Assembly: GCA_009840005.1 (NCBI GenBank)
Contig: VXOR01000109.1
Location: 9,059-66,125 of the forward strand
DNA length: 57,067 nt
Origin: Gemmatimonadota bacterium
Lineage (GTDB): Bacteria > Latescibacterota > UBA2968 > UBA8231
Direction of reading: 5' to 3'
In this document: positions 1-8,593 of the stretch, in pieces
How positions within the stretch are numbered: position 1 is the stretch's first letter
Layout of the letters: each line of letters opens with the position of its first letter
The notes under the pieces: generated by a model
The model's database searches: none
What the model was told of the DNA's origin: nothing
What the model saw: only the letters and a program-made list of their open reading frames with translations
Translations under genes and position numbers: made by a program

Positions 1-115
1 AGCTCAGTCGAGTCGACTTCGGCAAGCTCAGTCGAGTCGACTTCGGCAAGCTCAGTCGAGTCGACTTCGGCAAGCTCAGGCGGGTCGACTTCGGCAAGCT
101 CAGGCGGGTCGAGTG
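1..115 (+). repeat. Tandem array of a 24-bp repeat, about 4.7 units
   Basis: The unit starts AGCTCAGTCGAGTCG and repeats at 1, 25, 49, 73 and 97; the last two units carry GGCGGG in place of GTCGAG. The unit length is a multiple of three, and the array stays open in the frame of the permease that follows, reading SSVESTSA per unit. Single copies of the same element sit inside other genes of the window. Confidence 0.95.
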
Positions 116-1347
116 GAAACCTGTCGGTTCAATACGCCTTGCGCTCGCTGGGGCGCAGTCGCCGCCGGACGGGCCTGTCCGTCTTGGGCGTGGGGCTGGG
201 ATGCGCGATTGCGCTGTTTGCCACGGCCTTTATGCGCGGCGGCCAAACCATGCGAGTGCAGGCCGTTTCTCAGAGCGGATACGGCCACCTGCGGATCGCG
301 CCCGCAGGATGGGAGCAGAGCCGGCGCGACGAGTTGCGCTTGCAGGACTCGGCGGCTGCGCTTGAGGCTGCGCGCGGTCTCGAAGGCGTAGCCGTAGTGG
401 CTCCTCATGTGCGAGTGCAGGGCCTGTTGGCCTTTGGCACGCGGGTGGCCGGCGTCCAGCTTTTGGGCGTGGATCCAGCCGCCGAGCCGCAGCTCAATAG
501 ATTGGTGCGTACTATCGACGAGGGGCGTTATTTGCAAGCGGACGACGAGGGCGCAGTGGTAGTAGGTAAGGCCCTCGTCGAGCGCTTGGACGTAGAGTTG
601 GGGGATGATTTGCTGTTGACGCTGACGCGCGCCGACGGGGAGATGGAGTACGCGATGTTGCGGATCGTCGGAATCGCGTCTACTGGCAGTCGGACGATTG
701 ACGAGACCATTTGCCACGCGACGCTTGCCGATGTCGAGAAGCTGACGGGCCTGCAGGGCGTGGCCGAGGTGTCGGTAGCCTTTGCGGACCCGCAACAGGT
801 GGACGCGCTCTCGGCCGAGCTGGCGCAGCAGGTGAAGGGCGACGAAGTGCTTACGTGGCGCGAGGTCCTGCCGGCGATGAGCGGCGATGCGGCGGCTGAT
901 CGGGCCTTTTCCAGCTTTTTTATTGTAGTCGTGGCCGCGGTGGTAATTTTGGGTGTGACGAGCGCCCAACTGACGGCCATGCTGGAGAGGAGGCGCGAAT
1001 TTGCCGTGCTGATGGCGCTGGGATTAGGAGAGCGCAAGCTCGTGGGTTTGGTGCTTTTCGAGGCCGTGTTCATGGGCGCGCTCGGGGCGCTCTTGGGCCT
1101 GTTGCTCGCGCTGCCGCTCGTTTGGTACACGGCGACCGCGGGGATTGATTTTTCCGCGGCGATGGGCGACGATATGACGGTCATGGGCGTTTTCTTCGAC
1201 CCGATAATCTACGCGGACATGGGGCTATGGATGCTGCCCTACGCCTTCGGTTTGGGGCTTTGTGCGACGCTGTTGGCCGCGCTTTATCCGGCTTGGTCTG
1301 CCACGCGCTTGAATCCAGCGGCGGCCCTGAGCCAGCGGGATGCGTGA
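1..1347 (+). CDS. ABC transporter permease, FtsX/MacB/LolE type (5' end outside window)
   Basis: Inner-membrane permease of the FtsX/MacB family, which in known members extracts lipoproteins or exports substrates rather than moving solutes through a channel. Seen: a first membrane segment (LSVLGVGLGCAIALF), a long extracytoplasmic domain of about 220 residues, then three C-terminal membrane segments with the family-typical ERRREFAVLMALGL and YPAWSATRLNPAAALSQ. The frame is open from base 1 with no in-frame ATG or GTG before the first membrane segment; a TTG at 139 would cut off the conserved YALRSL stretch. The start therefore probably lies upstream and the 24-bp repeat array is translated near the N-terminus. 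The ATPase gene follows after one intergenic repeat. Family assignment is firm; the substrate is unknown. Confidence 0.88.
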   Translation, partial: SSVESTSASSVESTSASSVESTSASSGGSTSASSGGSSGNLSVQYALRSLGRSRRRTGLSVLGVGLGCAIALFATAFMRGGQTMRVQAVSQSGYGHLRIAPAGWEQSRRDELRLQDSAAALEAARGLEGVAVVAPHVRVQGLLAFGTRVAGVQLLGVDPAAEPQLNRLVRTIDEGRYLQADDEGAVVVGKALVERLDVELGDDLLLTLTRADGEMEYAMLRIVGIASTGSRTIDETICHATLADVEKLTGLQGVAEVSVAFADPQQVDALSAELAQQVKGDEVLTWREVLPAMSGDAAADRAFSSFFIVVVAAVVILGVTSAQLTAMLERRREFAVLMALGLGERKLVGLVLFEAVFMGALGALLGLLLALPLVWYTATAGIDFSAAMGDDMTVMGVFFDPIIYADMGLWMLPYAFGLGLCATLLAALYPAWSATRLNPAAALSQRDA

Positions 1348-1437
1348 TGATCCGCAGATGGACGCAGATGGACGCAGAATGGGATGCACAAGACGATCTA
1401 CCGCTTGAATCGTTCAAATTATTCTGGATTGCTATAT
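1348..1437 (+). repeat. GCAGATGGAC-type dispersed repeat, copy 1
   Basis: About 90 bp beginning TGATCCGCAGATGGACGCAG and ending GGATTGCTATA. It shares its 10-bp direct repeats, a central AGAATRGGATGCACAAGA stretch and CGTTCAAAT with the copy at 9475, and its ends with the copy at 27829. It directly follows the permease stop codon, and its right end runs into the ATG of the ATPase gene. Confidence 0.9.
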
Positions 1438-2164
1438 GGATAAGGCGCTAGTAGCGGCTCAAGGAGTAAAAAAGGTCTTTCGGACGGGCGATATTGCCGT
1501 GGAGGCTCTGCGCGGCATAGATCTCGAAATCGGCAGCGGGGAATTCATGGCCATCGTCGGGCCGAGTGGCAGCGGCAAGACGACGCTGCTCAACTTAGTC
1601 GGTGCCCTCGACGTGCCTACTAGCGGGCGCATTGCGCTTTTTGACCGCGACTTGGGGAAGCTGAGCCGCAGTGAGCGGGCGGAACTGCGGCTCCGATCCT
1701 TGGGCTTTGTGTTCCAAGCCTACAACCTAGTGCCGGTGTTGACGGCGCGCGAGAACGTGGAGTTCGTGCTAGAGTTGCAGGGCATGGAACCGAAAAAGCG
1801 GCGGGCGCGAGCCGAGGAGACACTAACTGAGCTGGGGCTAGGCGAGCTAGCCGACCGGCGGCCCAGCCAGATGTCGGGCGGCCAGCAGCAGCGAGTGGCT
1901 GTGGCGCGGGCCGTGGCCTCGCGGCCGGGCTTGGTGCTGGCCGACGAGCCAACGGCCAACCTCGACAGCGACAACGCGCAGGCTCTCTTGGAGATGATGC
2001 GGCGGCTGCGAGACGAGATGGGCATGACTTTTGTCTTTTCGACGCACGATCCCTTGGTGGTTTCGTATGCCTCGCGGGTGGTTACTTTGCGCGATGGCGA
2101 GGTGCTGGCTTCGACGTTGAGCTCAGCCGAAACGAGCGACGAGCGCAAGAGTGCATGCGACTGA
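1436..2164 (+). CDS. ABC transporter ATP-binding protein, LolD/MacB type
   Basis: The cytoplasmic ATPase that would drive the adjacent permease. Seen: Walker A GPSGSGKTT (about residue 42), signature MSGGQQQRVAVARA, Walker B LVLADEPTANLDS and H-loop STHDP, in 242 residues, the usual LolD length. The ATG overlaps the end of the upstream repeat (GGATTGCTATATG), so the repeat supplies the whole translation start region; GGA is the only Shine-Dalgarno-like bases. The C-terminal tail (TLSSAETSDE) contains a diverged copy of the 24-bp in-frame repeat at about 2108-2136. The last codons overlap the start of the next gene by 10 bp, so the two are translationally coupled. Confidence 0.93.
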   Translation: MDKALVAAQGVKKVFRTGDIAVEALRGIDLEIGSGEFMAIVGPSGSGKTTLLNLVGALDVPTSGRIALFDRDLGKLSRSERAELRLRSLGFVFQAYNLVPVLTARENVEFVLELQGMEPKKRRARAEETLTELGLGELADRRPSQMSGGQQQRVAVARAVASRPGLVLADEPTANLDSDNAQALLEMMRRLRDEMGMTFVFSTHDPLVVSYASRVVTLRDGEVLASTLSSAETSDERKSACD

Positions 2165-3372
2165 CGCTGGCGGTTCTTTTGGTGGCGCAGCCCGCGTTTG
2201 GCGTCAGCCTGTGGTCGAGTGCTGACGGGAGCCGCTATTGGGCGCTGGATACTGCGCTGAAGTGGAGTGCGCTCGCGTCGCACGCACCCGACGCGCCGCT
2301 GCTGTACCCCAAGCGCTGGAGCGCCGCTGTGCTGGGGAGGGGGCGGCTGGCGCTGCGGGGCCAGGCCGCGGCGAATTTGCACGTGCGCGTGGCCTACGAG
2401 CAACGGATGCGGGCAGTTTCTACGGGTGCTGGCGTTGGTGGGGGCGCAGGTATCTTGGTGCCGGAGAGCCGCGCATCGTATCGGCTCAGACAGCTCGATG
2501 ATGCGCTGGCTACGGGCGACAACGCGACCTATCGGCACGAGCTAGACCGCGCATTTGTCGCTTGGGGCTTGGGGCGTGGCGAGTTGCAAATCGGCCGCCA
2601 AGCTATTGGGTGGGGGCGCGGCGTGCTCTTTGGCGCGGTGGATATTTTCGCGCCGTTTAACCCCTTGGAAAGCGATCGCGAATGGCGGCGCGGAGTCGAT
2701 GCGCTGCGCGTTTCCGTGCCGCTTGCGGATCGCTTTTCGCTGGACGCGGTAGCGGCCTGCGGCGAGTCGGTTGACGAATCGGCCTTTGTCGGGCGGTTCT
2801 ACGGCCACAGTGGCGCGCTCGACGGGGAATTGCTGATAGGGCGTCGCCGCGGCGACCGCTTTGTCGGCACAGCCGCATCCATGCGGATCGGGGGCGCTGA
2901 GATACACGGCGAACTGGCGTCGTTCAAGACGCCCGCCACAGAGAGGGACGAGGTGGTGCTCAAGGCGCTTTGGGGCGGCTCGTACGCGTGGGACACCCAA
3001 GGCGGCTTGTTGCTCGTGGGCGAATATCACTTCTCGGGCTTTGGCGTCAGCGACATTGCCGAGCTAGCTGCGGCTCCTTACTTAGCGCGTCTGATTCGAG
3101 GAGATGCGCAGATCTTGGGGCGGCACGCCGGGGCCGTGCAGCTATCGCAGGGAATCACCGGCACCGTGCCGAGGACGCTAAGTTGGCTATTCTCGCCAAT
3201 AGATGGCTCTGGGGTGCTAACGGGCGCGGTGACGTGGATTTTTTCCGACGCGCTGACGCTAGCGGCTAGCGCGTACTGGCCCTATGGGGAAAGGCCGAGC
3301 GGAGCGGTCTTGCGGAGCGAGTACGGCGGTGGGGCAAAAAGCGGGTTGATACAGATTAGTTTTTACTACTAA
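2155..3372 (+). CDS. Outer-membrane beta-barrel protein, DUF1302/porin-like
   Basis: A 405-residue protein with a signal peptide (MRLTLAVLLVAQPAFG). The body is rich in alternating polar/hydrophobic strands and ends in aromatic residues (ISFYY), as outer-membrane barrels do. The stretch QIGRQAIGWGRGVLFGAVDIFAPFNP followed by RRGVDALRV resembles DUF1302-like and related porin-like proteins; this is a resemblance judged by eye. It overlaps the ATPase gene and closes a permease-ATPase-barrel operon, suggesting export or lipid/lipoprotein handling between the membranes. The function is inferred from context only. Confidence 0.7.
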   Translation: MRLTLAVLLVAQPAFGVSLWSSADGSRYWALDTALKWSALASHAPDAPLLYPKRWSAAVLGRGRLALRGQAAANLHVRVAYEQRMRAVSTGAGVGGGAGILVPESRASYRLRQLDDALATGDNATYRHELDRAFVAWGLGRGELQIGRQAIGWGRGVLFGAVDIFAPFNPLESDREWRRGVDALRVSVPLADRFSLDAVAACGESVDESAFVGRFYGHSGALDGELLIGRRRGDRFVGTAASMRIGGAEIHGELASFKTPATERDEVVLKALWGGSYAWDTQGGLLLVGEYHFSGFGVSDIAELAAAPYLARLIRGDAQILGRHAGAVQLSQGITGTVPRTLSWLFSPIDGSGVLTGAVTWIFSDALTLAASAYWPYGERPSGAVLRSEYGGGAKSGLIQISFYY

Positions 3373-3519
3373 CTGACGTTACGCAGCTTCGAGGCTGTCG
3401 CGATCTCGCTATCACGCCTGAGCTTCACCGCCCTACAAGGCGTGACAAGAAAAACTAGGGGCCGGCCGCGCTGAATTGGCCGTGGCAAAGGCTGCCGACC
3501 TGAAAAAGAAAGGAACTCG

Positions 3520-3918
3520 ATGCGTAATCTCTTGGTAGTGGGATTGTGTTTTTTGGTTGTCTCCTGCATCTATCCTCCCCGTCCTGCAGGTATATCGCGG
3601 GAGGCGATCCCCCTCGTGTTCGAGTTGTCGAGTCGCTTTTATGGAGAAGAGAATTCTTGGATTGAGCTACGCGATGATCGCATAACGCCTCATACCTTCC
3701 GGGGTTTTTATATGAAGGTGAAACCGCCCGGCTCTGGTGGAGATATGAAAGCGGAATTCACGTCGATTGAGCTTATTCCGGCGATAACAGTTAGAGTCCG
3801 CGAAGGGGTTGTAGCTTTCATAGACCCTGAAAGAAAACTCTTAGCTTCGGCAGCGGTACAGTCGGTTTATAAGAAGAACATTCAAGTCCAACTGGTAGTT
3901 TTCGTATCGCCGGAATAG
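3520..3918 (+). CDS. Small putative lipoprotein, unknown function
   Basis: A 132-residue protein starting MRNLLVVGLCFLVVSC, a lipoprotein signal with a VVSC lipobox, so the mature chain would begin at Cys16 and be lipid-anchored. A good Shine-Dalgarno (AAAGGAAC) lies before the ATG. I recognise no family in the mature part, which is mostly short beta-strand-like segments. It lies 147 bp after the barrel gene; that gap begins with AACTGACGTTACGCAG, a motif shared with the palindromic elements at 19938 and 50558. Confidence 0.7.
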   Translation: MRNLLVVGLCFLVVSCIYPPRPAGISREAIPLVFELSSRFYGEENSWIELRDDRITPHTFRGFYMKVKPPGSGGDMKAEFTSIELIPAITVRVREGVVAFIDPERKLLASAAVQSVYKKNIQVQLVVFVSPE

Positions 3919-4264
3919 CCGCACCTACGGCCCCTAGGGCTTTGGCGTGATCCGAAACGCTAGATGGAGGCGACAGCAGCAAGCTGAGCATCCGTAGTGA
4001 GGTTGCTGCCGACACCCACTCCGGTTAGCCACGCCAGAGCCTGATCGACATCAAAACGTGCTACGACCAAAAAACTCCGTCGGTGGAGCATTCAGCCATT
4101 TCTGCACGTGACGAGTGGCTTCGGCAACCGAGAAGGTGTCTTAAACACCTTGGTAGTGCCGATGCGTATGAATGCGAAAAGCACTGCGGCTACAACCCGT
4201 GTCGTCGGGATTATATTTCTACCGCCTTGAGGTCGGCGAATTCGTCGCGGTCGGCAAGATGCTG
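3919..4264. other. Intergenic stretch without a clear gene
   Basis: It holds a short minus-strand frame (3960-4091, listed separately) and a small hairpin with 7-bp arms AAGGTGT/ACACCTT at 4133-4151. An apparent plus-strand frame from 4083 has shadow-like composition. I see no promoter or terminator here. Confidence 0.6.
3960..4091 (-). CDS. Possible small ORF or gene remnant, 43 residues
   Basis: An ATG-started frame whose second half (FDVDQALAWLTGVGVGSN, then LTTDAQLAAVAS) reads like natural protein, unlike its neighbouring frames. No Shine-Dalgarno is visible, and it lies downstream of the DUF4143-type ATPase gene on the same strand. It could be the tail of a decayed gene. Low confidence. 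Confidence 0.2.
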   Translation of the reverse strand: MLHRRSFLVVARFDVDQALAWLTGVGVGSNLTTDAQLAAVASI

Positions 4265-5608
4265 TTAGCTGTGGCCAAAGAGCGCATAGAGAGGCAAAAA
4301 AACGAGCTTTTGTTCGGGAAGGACCGATACATTGGCCGTTGAAAACACCAAACCCACATCAGTGCTTTCGCGTTCCTGTAGAAAGAGGTGCATACTCCGC
4401 AAGCGGCCCGCTGGCCCACTCTTGACTTCCAATGGCACTATTTTTCCGCTATCATCTACCAATACGTAGTCCACTTCTGCACTGCTGCTCTTTTTTGTTC
4501 GCGCCCAATAGTAAAGTCGGCCATTCTCCGAGCCGCCGCGCTGCGCCAGCAATTCTTGGCCGACGAACTGTTCGGCCAGTGCCCCGCGCCACGTCTTGAG
4601 CAAGTCCCTTTCTTGCAATATCTCCCTAGGCGCTGCGCCGCAGAGGTGCTGTGCCATACCGATGTCGAGAAAGAGGTACTTGAACACTTTGTCCGCGACG
4701 CCTGCACCAAGGGGTCGCCCCGATGCCGCTGTTGCGCGTACCTTCTGGATGACAGAAGCCTGTTCGAGCACCTGTAGGCAGCGCTTGATCGTCTCAATGC
4801 GCTTTTCGGGATAAAGGGCTTGGTACTTGGTTTGCTGGCCGACGCGACCGGGCAGTTCGGCGAAAATTCGGTCCAAGCAATCCCGGTCCAAGCGCGGGCT
4901 GTACTTGGCGAAGTCTTGGGTATAGGCACCGCAGAGCGCCCGATGCACCTCGGCCGCTACGGCAACCGAGCGCGTCTCGGCGAAGGCATGCACCGCTTCG
5001 GGCATACCTCCGACCGCGAAGTACAGGCGCAGATAATCGAGCAATTTCTCGTGGATAGCCGTCGGCACGGGCGAGCGAGCGTCCAGCGCGGGCAAATGCC
5101 CACACAGAATCTCCTCGCCTTGCGCCATGAGAAACTCGGCAAAAGACATGGGCCGCATCCATTCAAACTCGACGCGGCCGACTGGAAAAGAGATTGCCTC
5201 TAGAGCAAATTCCAGCAGTGAACCAGCCGCCACCACGTGCAGTTCTGGCATTTGCTCGTAGAGGTAGCGCAGGGCCATAAGTGCTCGGGGACAGGCTTGG
5301 ATCTCGTCAAAAAACAACAGCGTCTCGCCGGGAAGGATCCGCATGCCCGCCGCGGCCTCCAATTGCATCAGCACTGCTTCGGCGCGGAGGTCCTCGGCGA
5401 AGATGCGATGCAGGTGTCGGTCCATCTCGAAATCAAAGACGGCTGTACGGACGAATTCGCGCTTGCCAAAGGCGCAGATAGAATGCGTTTTTCCCACTTG
5501 ACGCGCCCCGCGCACGATGAGTGGCTTGCGCCGCGGGCGGTTTTTCCAAGTGCTGAGCTTGTTGTCGATTAGGCGGTTCAATGTATTATTACAAGGTAAT
5601 TTATCCAC
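4265..5608 (-). CDS. ATP-binding protein, AAA_14/DUF4143 family
   Basis: A 447-residue member of the widespread AAA_14 plus DUF4143 family, of uncertain cellular role and often found in accessory regions. Seen: Walker A GARQVGKT near residue 34, Walker B LLFFDEIQ near 97, the typical AGSLLEFAL and RPMSFAEFL stretches, and a C-terminal EVDYVLVDD...VPLEVKSG resembling a PD-(D/E)XK nuclease core (D, then E-x-K). The start is GTG; an in-frame TAA sits immediately upstream. The first codons fall within one of two 27-bp direct repeats, so the N-terminus may be regulated through them. Confidence 0.85.
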   Translation of the reverse strand: MDKLPCNNTLNRLIDNKLSTWKNRPRRKPLIVRGARQVGKTHSICAFGKREFVRTAVFDFEMDRHLHRIFAEDLRAEAVLMQLEAAAGMRILPGETLLFFDEIQACPRALMALRYLYEQMPELHVVAAGSLLEFALEAISFPVGRVEFEWMRPMSFAEFLMAQGEEILCGHLPALDARSPVPTAIHEKLLDYLRLYFAVGGMPEAVHAFAETRSVAVAAEVHRALCGAYTQDFAKYSPRLDRDCLDRIFAELPGRVGQQTKYQALYPEKRIETIKRCLQVLEQASVIQKVRATAASGRPLGAGVADKVFKYLFLDIGMAQHLCGAAPREILQERDLLKTWRGALAEQFVGQELLAQRGGSENGRLYYWARTKKSSSAEVDYVLVDDSGKIVPLEVKSGPAGRLRSMHLFLQERESTDVGLVFSTANVSVLPEQKLVFLPLYALFGHS

Positions 5609-5639
5609 TTAGAATGTATTATTACAAGGTAATTTATCC
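5580..5639. repeat. Two 27-bp direct repeats spanning the ATPase gene start
   Basis: Identical copies at 5580-5606 and 5613-5639, 33 bp apart, each containing the dyad TTAC-AAG-GTAA. One copy covers the first codons of the minus-strand ATPase gene and the other lies just upstream. The three-helical-turn spacing and dyads fit a paired operator; a plain duplication is the alternative. Confidence 0.85.
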
Positions 5640-5688
5640 TGTTGTGCCCCTTGAGGCCAACAATTTATTCCTACTCTGAGGAACAGGT

Positions 5689-6414
5689 ATGGCGACAATC
5701 ACCATCATCGGCCGCGGCCACTCGGGCACGCGCGCCATAGCACACACGCTCTATGCCAGCGGCGTTTTTATGGGCAGCACGCTCAATCGCTCGGGCGACA
5801 AGGTGCCGCCGCACGCGCTCTACGACGCCTGTAGGGTCATGGCCAAATACGTCAAGTGTAAGGGTGGCTTGGAGTGGGATTTTGACGATTTGCACAGCGG
5901 GAAAATCGACCCGGAGTTCGAGGACTTGATCGGCGAATATCTGCGAGACGTTGCGGCCGACCGCTCGGAGCACAAGGGTTGGAAGCTGCCCGAGACGACG
6001 TTGGTTTACCCGTGGATTGTGCGGATGTTTCCCGACATCCACTACATTCACTGGATCCGCGACCCGCGCGACAGCGTCATCGGCGCTCACAAGACCGATG
6101 ACCTAGCGGATTTCGGCGTCGAGTACGAGCGCACGGACGACGTCCGGCGGCGACGGGCCATTTCGTGGAAATACCAATACGAGTTGATGAAGGCCACGCC
6201 CAAACCAAAGAAGTGGATGTTGGTGCGGTTCGAGGATTTTGTGCTGAAGCAGGAGGAGGTGTTGCGGGAGTTGGAGGCGTTTTTGGGGTTTGAGTTGGGT
6301 CGGATTGTGGTGCGGCCGGAGTCGATTGGGCGGTGGAAAACGGACCAGGAGCAGCATACGTTTGACTTTTTTAGGGATGCCATGGACGAAAACGGATACG
6401 GAGAGATGCCATGA
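5689..6414 (+). CDS. Sulfotransferase family protein
   Basis: A 241-residue cytoplasmic protein of the PAPS-dependent sulfotransferase fold, which transfers sulfate to hydroxyl or amino groups. Seen: the 5'-phosphosulfate loop-like ITIIGRGHSGTRAIAHTL (about residues 4-21), the 3'-phosphate motif WIRDPRDSV (about 123-131), and VRFEDFV, all typical of the family. A Shine-Dalgarno (GAGGAACAGGT) precedes the ATG. The stop overlaps the next start (ATGA), forming an operon with the isomerase and probably the DUF1015 gene. The substrate cannot be told; a saccharide is possible given the isomerase neighbour. Confidence 0.8.
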   Translation: MATITIIGRGHSGTRAIAHTLYASGVFMGSTLNRSGDKVPPHALYDACRVMAKYVKCKGGLEWDFDDLHSGKIDPEFEDLIGEYLRDVAADRSEHKGWKLPETTLVYPWIVRMFPDIHYIHWIRDPRDSVIGAHKTDDLADFGVEYERTDDVRRRRAISWKYQYELMKATPKPKKWMLVRFEDFVLKQEEVLRELEAFLGFELGRIVVRPESIGRWKTDQEQHTFDFFRDAMDENGYGEMP

Positions 6415-7238
6415 AAATCAGCTTTACGACGTTGGGCTGTCCAGATTGGGACTTGGATACCATTTGCCGCCGGGGCCGCGAATACGGCTACGAAGGCGTC
6501 GATTTCCGCGGGTTGCAGGAGACGATGGACATTACCCAATTGCCGGCCTTCACCAGCGGGGCCGCCCAGACCCGACGACAGCTAGCAGATGCTGGCATGG
6601 AGGTGTCGGGAATTAGTTCCAGCATCCGGGTCTGCGTACCGGAGAAGTTAGGGGAGAACATAGAGGAGGCGCGGCGCTCGATACCGGTGGCCAATGCGTT
6701 GGGCTGCGGCTCCATCCGAGTTTTTGGCGGTGGCGATTCTAAGACCCATTCCAAGGAGCAGCTAGCTGACATTGGGCGGGAGACGATGGAACAGATTCTC
6801 GCATTGGATGGTGCCGGCGAGCTCAGGTGGCTTTTTGAGACCCACGACGAGTGGATCAAGTCGGTGGAGTGCAAGCTACTGCTCGACCGCATTCCGAACG
6901 AGGCATTCGGCGTGCTCTGGGACATGGGTCATACGGCGCGGGTGGGCGAGGAGTCGCCGGAGCAGACCTATCAGGCGGTGGGGCCGCGCATCGGTTATAC
7001 CCACGTCAAAGACGCCGTCTATGATCCCGAGCACGCCGAGGCGATGCGGGATGGTTGGCGCTATGTGCCGCCGGGCGCGGGCCAATTGCCCTTAGAGGAG
7101 GCGATAGCCCTGCTCAAGGGGCACGGGTACGACGGCTGGATCATGTTCGAGCACGAGAAGCGCTGGCACCCCGAACTAGCGGAGCCCGAGGAGATATTTC
7201 CGATTTTTCCGGCTTGGGTCAGACCGTTGCTCGGTTAG
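6411..7238 (+). CDS. Sugar phosphate isomerase/epimerase (TIM barrel)
   Basis: A 275-residue protein of the xylose-isomerase-like TIM-barrel family (AP endonuclease 2 superfamily). Seen: the usual metal-site segments FETHDEW, LWDMGHTARVG, YTHVKDAV and the final strand WIMFEHEKRW. Members act on keto sugars or inositol derivatives using a divalent metal. It is coupled to the upstream sulfotransferase by a 4-bp overlap and followed after 7 bp by the DUF1015 gene. The family is firm; the exact substrate is unknown. Confidence 0.85.
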   Translation: MKISFTTLGCPDWDLDTICRRGREYGYEGVDFRGLQETMDITQLPAFTSGAAQTRRQLADAGMEVSGISSSIRVCVPEKLGENIEEARRSIPVANALGCGSIRVFGGGDSKTHSKEQLADIGRETMEQILALDGAGELRWLFETHDEWIKSVECKLLLDRIPNEAFGVLWDMGHTARVGEESPEQTYQAVGPRIGYTHVKDAVYDPEHAEAMRDGWRYVPPGAGQLPLEEAIALLKGHGYDGWIMFEHEKRWHPELAEPEEIFPIFPAWVRPLLG

Positions 7239-7245
7239 CCGGCCC

Positions 7246-8556
7246 ATGCAGCTACACTATCCCGAGATTGCCCTGCACGTGCCGACCTTACTCTTGCCGC
7301 GGGCGGACATTTCCCTAGAAACGTGGTCGGTCATTGCCTGCGACCAGTACACCTCGCAGCCCGAGTACTGGGAGCAAGTACGGCGGCTTGTCGGGGACGA
7401 TCCTTCGACGCTACAGCTAATTTTTCCCGAGGCATACCTCGGGGAGACTTGCCGCGAACAGACCATTGCCGGCATTAACCAGCGGATGCAGGCGTATCTC
7501 AAAAGCGGCGTACTGGCGGAACAGCGGCCCGGATTTATGCTGGTGGAACGGGAGGTAGGACGCGCTGCGCCGCGCAAAGGATTGGTCGTCGCCTTGGACT
7601 TGGAGCAGTACGACTATCGAGACGGAGCGCAGAAGCTAATCCGCACGACCGAAGGCACGGATCAGAGTCGGCTGCCCCCGAGGATTCAAGTGCGGGAGAA
7701 GGCGTCGCTGGAAATCCCGCACATCATGGTGCTGATCGACGATCCGCAGCAGACGGTGATTGAGCCGCTTGGCGCAAGAGACCTGAAGCAAGCCTACGAC
7801 TTCGAGCTGATGCTGGGAGGCGGTAGGCTTAGAGGCTGGCATATCGACGATGAGGCGTTGATCGACGTGATCGCCGGACATATTGCCCGCCTTGCGTGCG
7901 GCGATCCGCCGATGATCTACGCGATGGGCGATGGCAACCACTCCTTCGCCACCGCGCGCGCCGTCTGGGAGCGGCTCAAGGCGCAAGCAGAGGACGAGCG
8001 CCAGATAATGAATCACCCGGCGCGCTACGCCTTGGCCGAGCTGGTCAATGTCCACGACGAAGGCTTGGAGTTTGCGCCAATCCATCGGGTGGTTTTTGGA
8101 GTGGATGCGGCCGATCTCTTGTGGTCAATGGAGACGCACTGCACAGGGTGGGGATTTAGCCGTCGGACCTTTGCGGGTCGGGACGAGTGGGAGGCTGCCT
8201 GTCGCGAAGCGGCCATCGGCCCGGAGCACCACATTCCCTATATGAGCGGAACCGAGCGCGGCCTATTGAGTATCGCCGAGCCTAGCTTCCAGCTCGAAGT
8301 AGCGTCTTTACAGGCCTTTTTGGACCGCTATCTCGACGCGCATCCCCGCGCCCGTCTCGACTATATCCACGGCGAGGACGTGCTAGAGCAACTGGCTGCG
8401 GAGCCGGACAGCATCGGCTTCTTTCTGCCGACCATGGACAAGCGCGATTTGTTCAAGACGATCGTCATCGACGGGGCCACGCCGCGCAAGACGTTCTCGC
8501 TGGGCGAGGCTGTGGAGAAGCGGTACTACTTGGAGTGTCGGCGGCTGGTGCCGTGA
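7246..8556 (+). CDS. DUF1015 family protein
   Basis: A 436-residue protein matching the DUF1015 family: an N-terminal WSVIACDQYTSQPEYWEQV stretch and the family-typical MGDGNHSFATAR segment near residue 227. The biochemical function of the family is not settled. The protein is probably cytoplasmic, with no signal peptide or membrane segment. It begins 7 bp after the isomerase stop, making it the third gene of the sulfotransferase operon. The length is normal for the family. Confidence 0.8.
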   Translation: MQLHYPEIALHVPTLLLPRADISLETWSVIACDQYTSQPEYWEQVRRLVGDDPSTLQLIFPEAYLGETCREQTIAGINQRMQAYLKSGVLAEQRPGFMLVEREVGRAAPRKGLVVALDLEQYDYRDGAQKLIRTTEGTDQSRLPPRIQVREKASLEIPHIMVLIDDPQQTVIEPLGARDLKQAYDFELMLGGGRLRGWHIDDEALIDVIAGHIARLACGDPPMIYAMGDGNHSFATARAVWERLKAQAEDERQIMNHPARYALAELVNVHDEGLEFAPIHRVVFGVDAADLLWSMETHCTGWGFSRRTFAGRDEWEAACREAAIGPEHHIPYMSGTERGLLSIAEPSFQLEVASLQAFLDRYLDAHPRARLDYIHGEDVLEQLAAEPDSIGFFLPTMDKRDLFKTIVIDGATPRKTFSLGEAVEKRYYLECRRLVP

Positions 8557-8593
8557 GCGTTGCGGCCCCCATTCTGAGGCCGGACTGTTGGGC

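Noticed and set aside
1..115. Short regular repeats resembling a CRISPR array
   Set aside because: The units are contiguous with no spacers, stay in a coding frame, and no cas genes are present.
100..969. Long minus-strand frame of 289 codons
   Set aside because: Antisense to the permease, whose membrane segments and FtsX signature are clear; the product is Arg/His/Gln-rich without motifs.
3373..3519. Possible RNA gene after the barrel gene
   Set aside because: No tRNA-like cloverleaf, riboswitch-like core or terminator; only a partial repeat end is visible.
4083..4268. Plus-strand 61-codon frame before the ATPase gene
   Set aside because: No Shine-Dalgarno, Cys/Arg/Ser-rich composition, and it ends overlapping the convergent gene.
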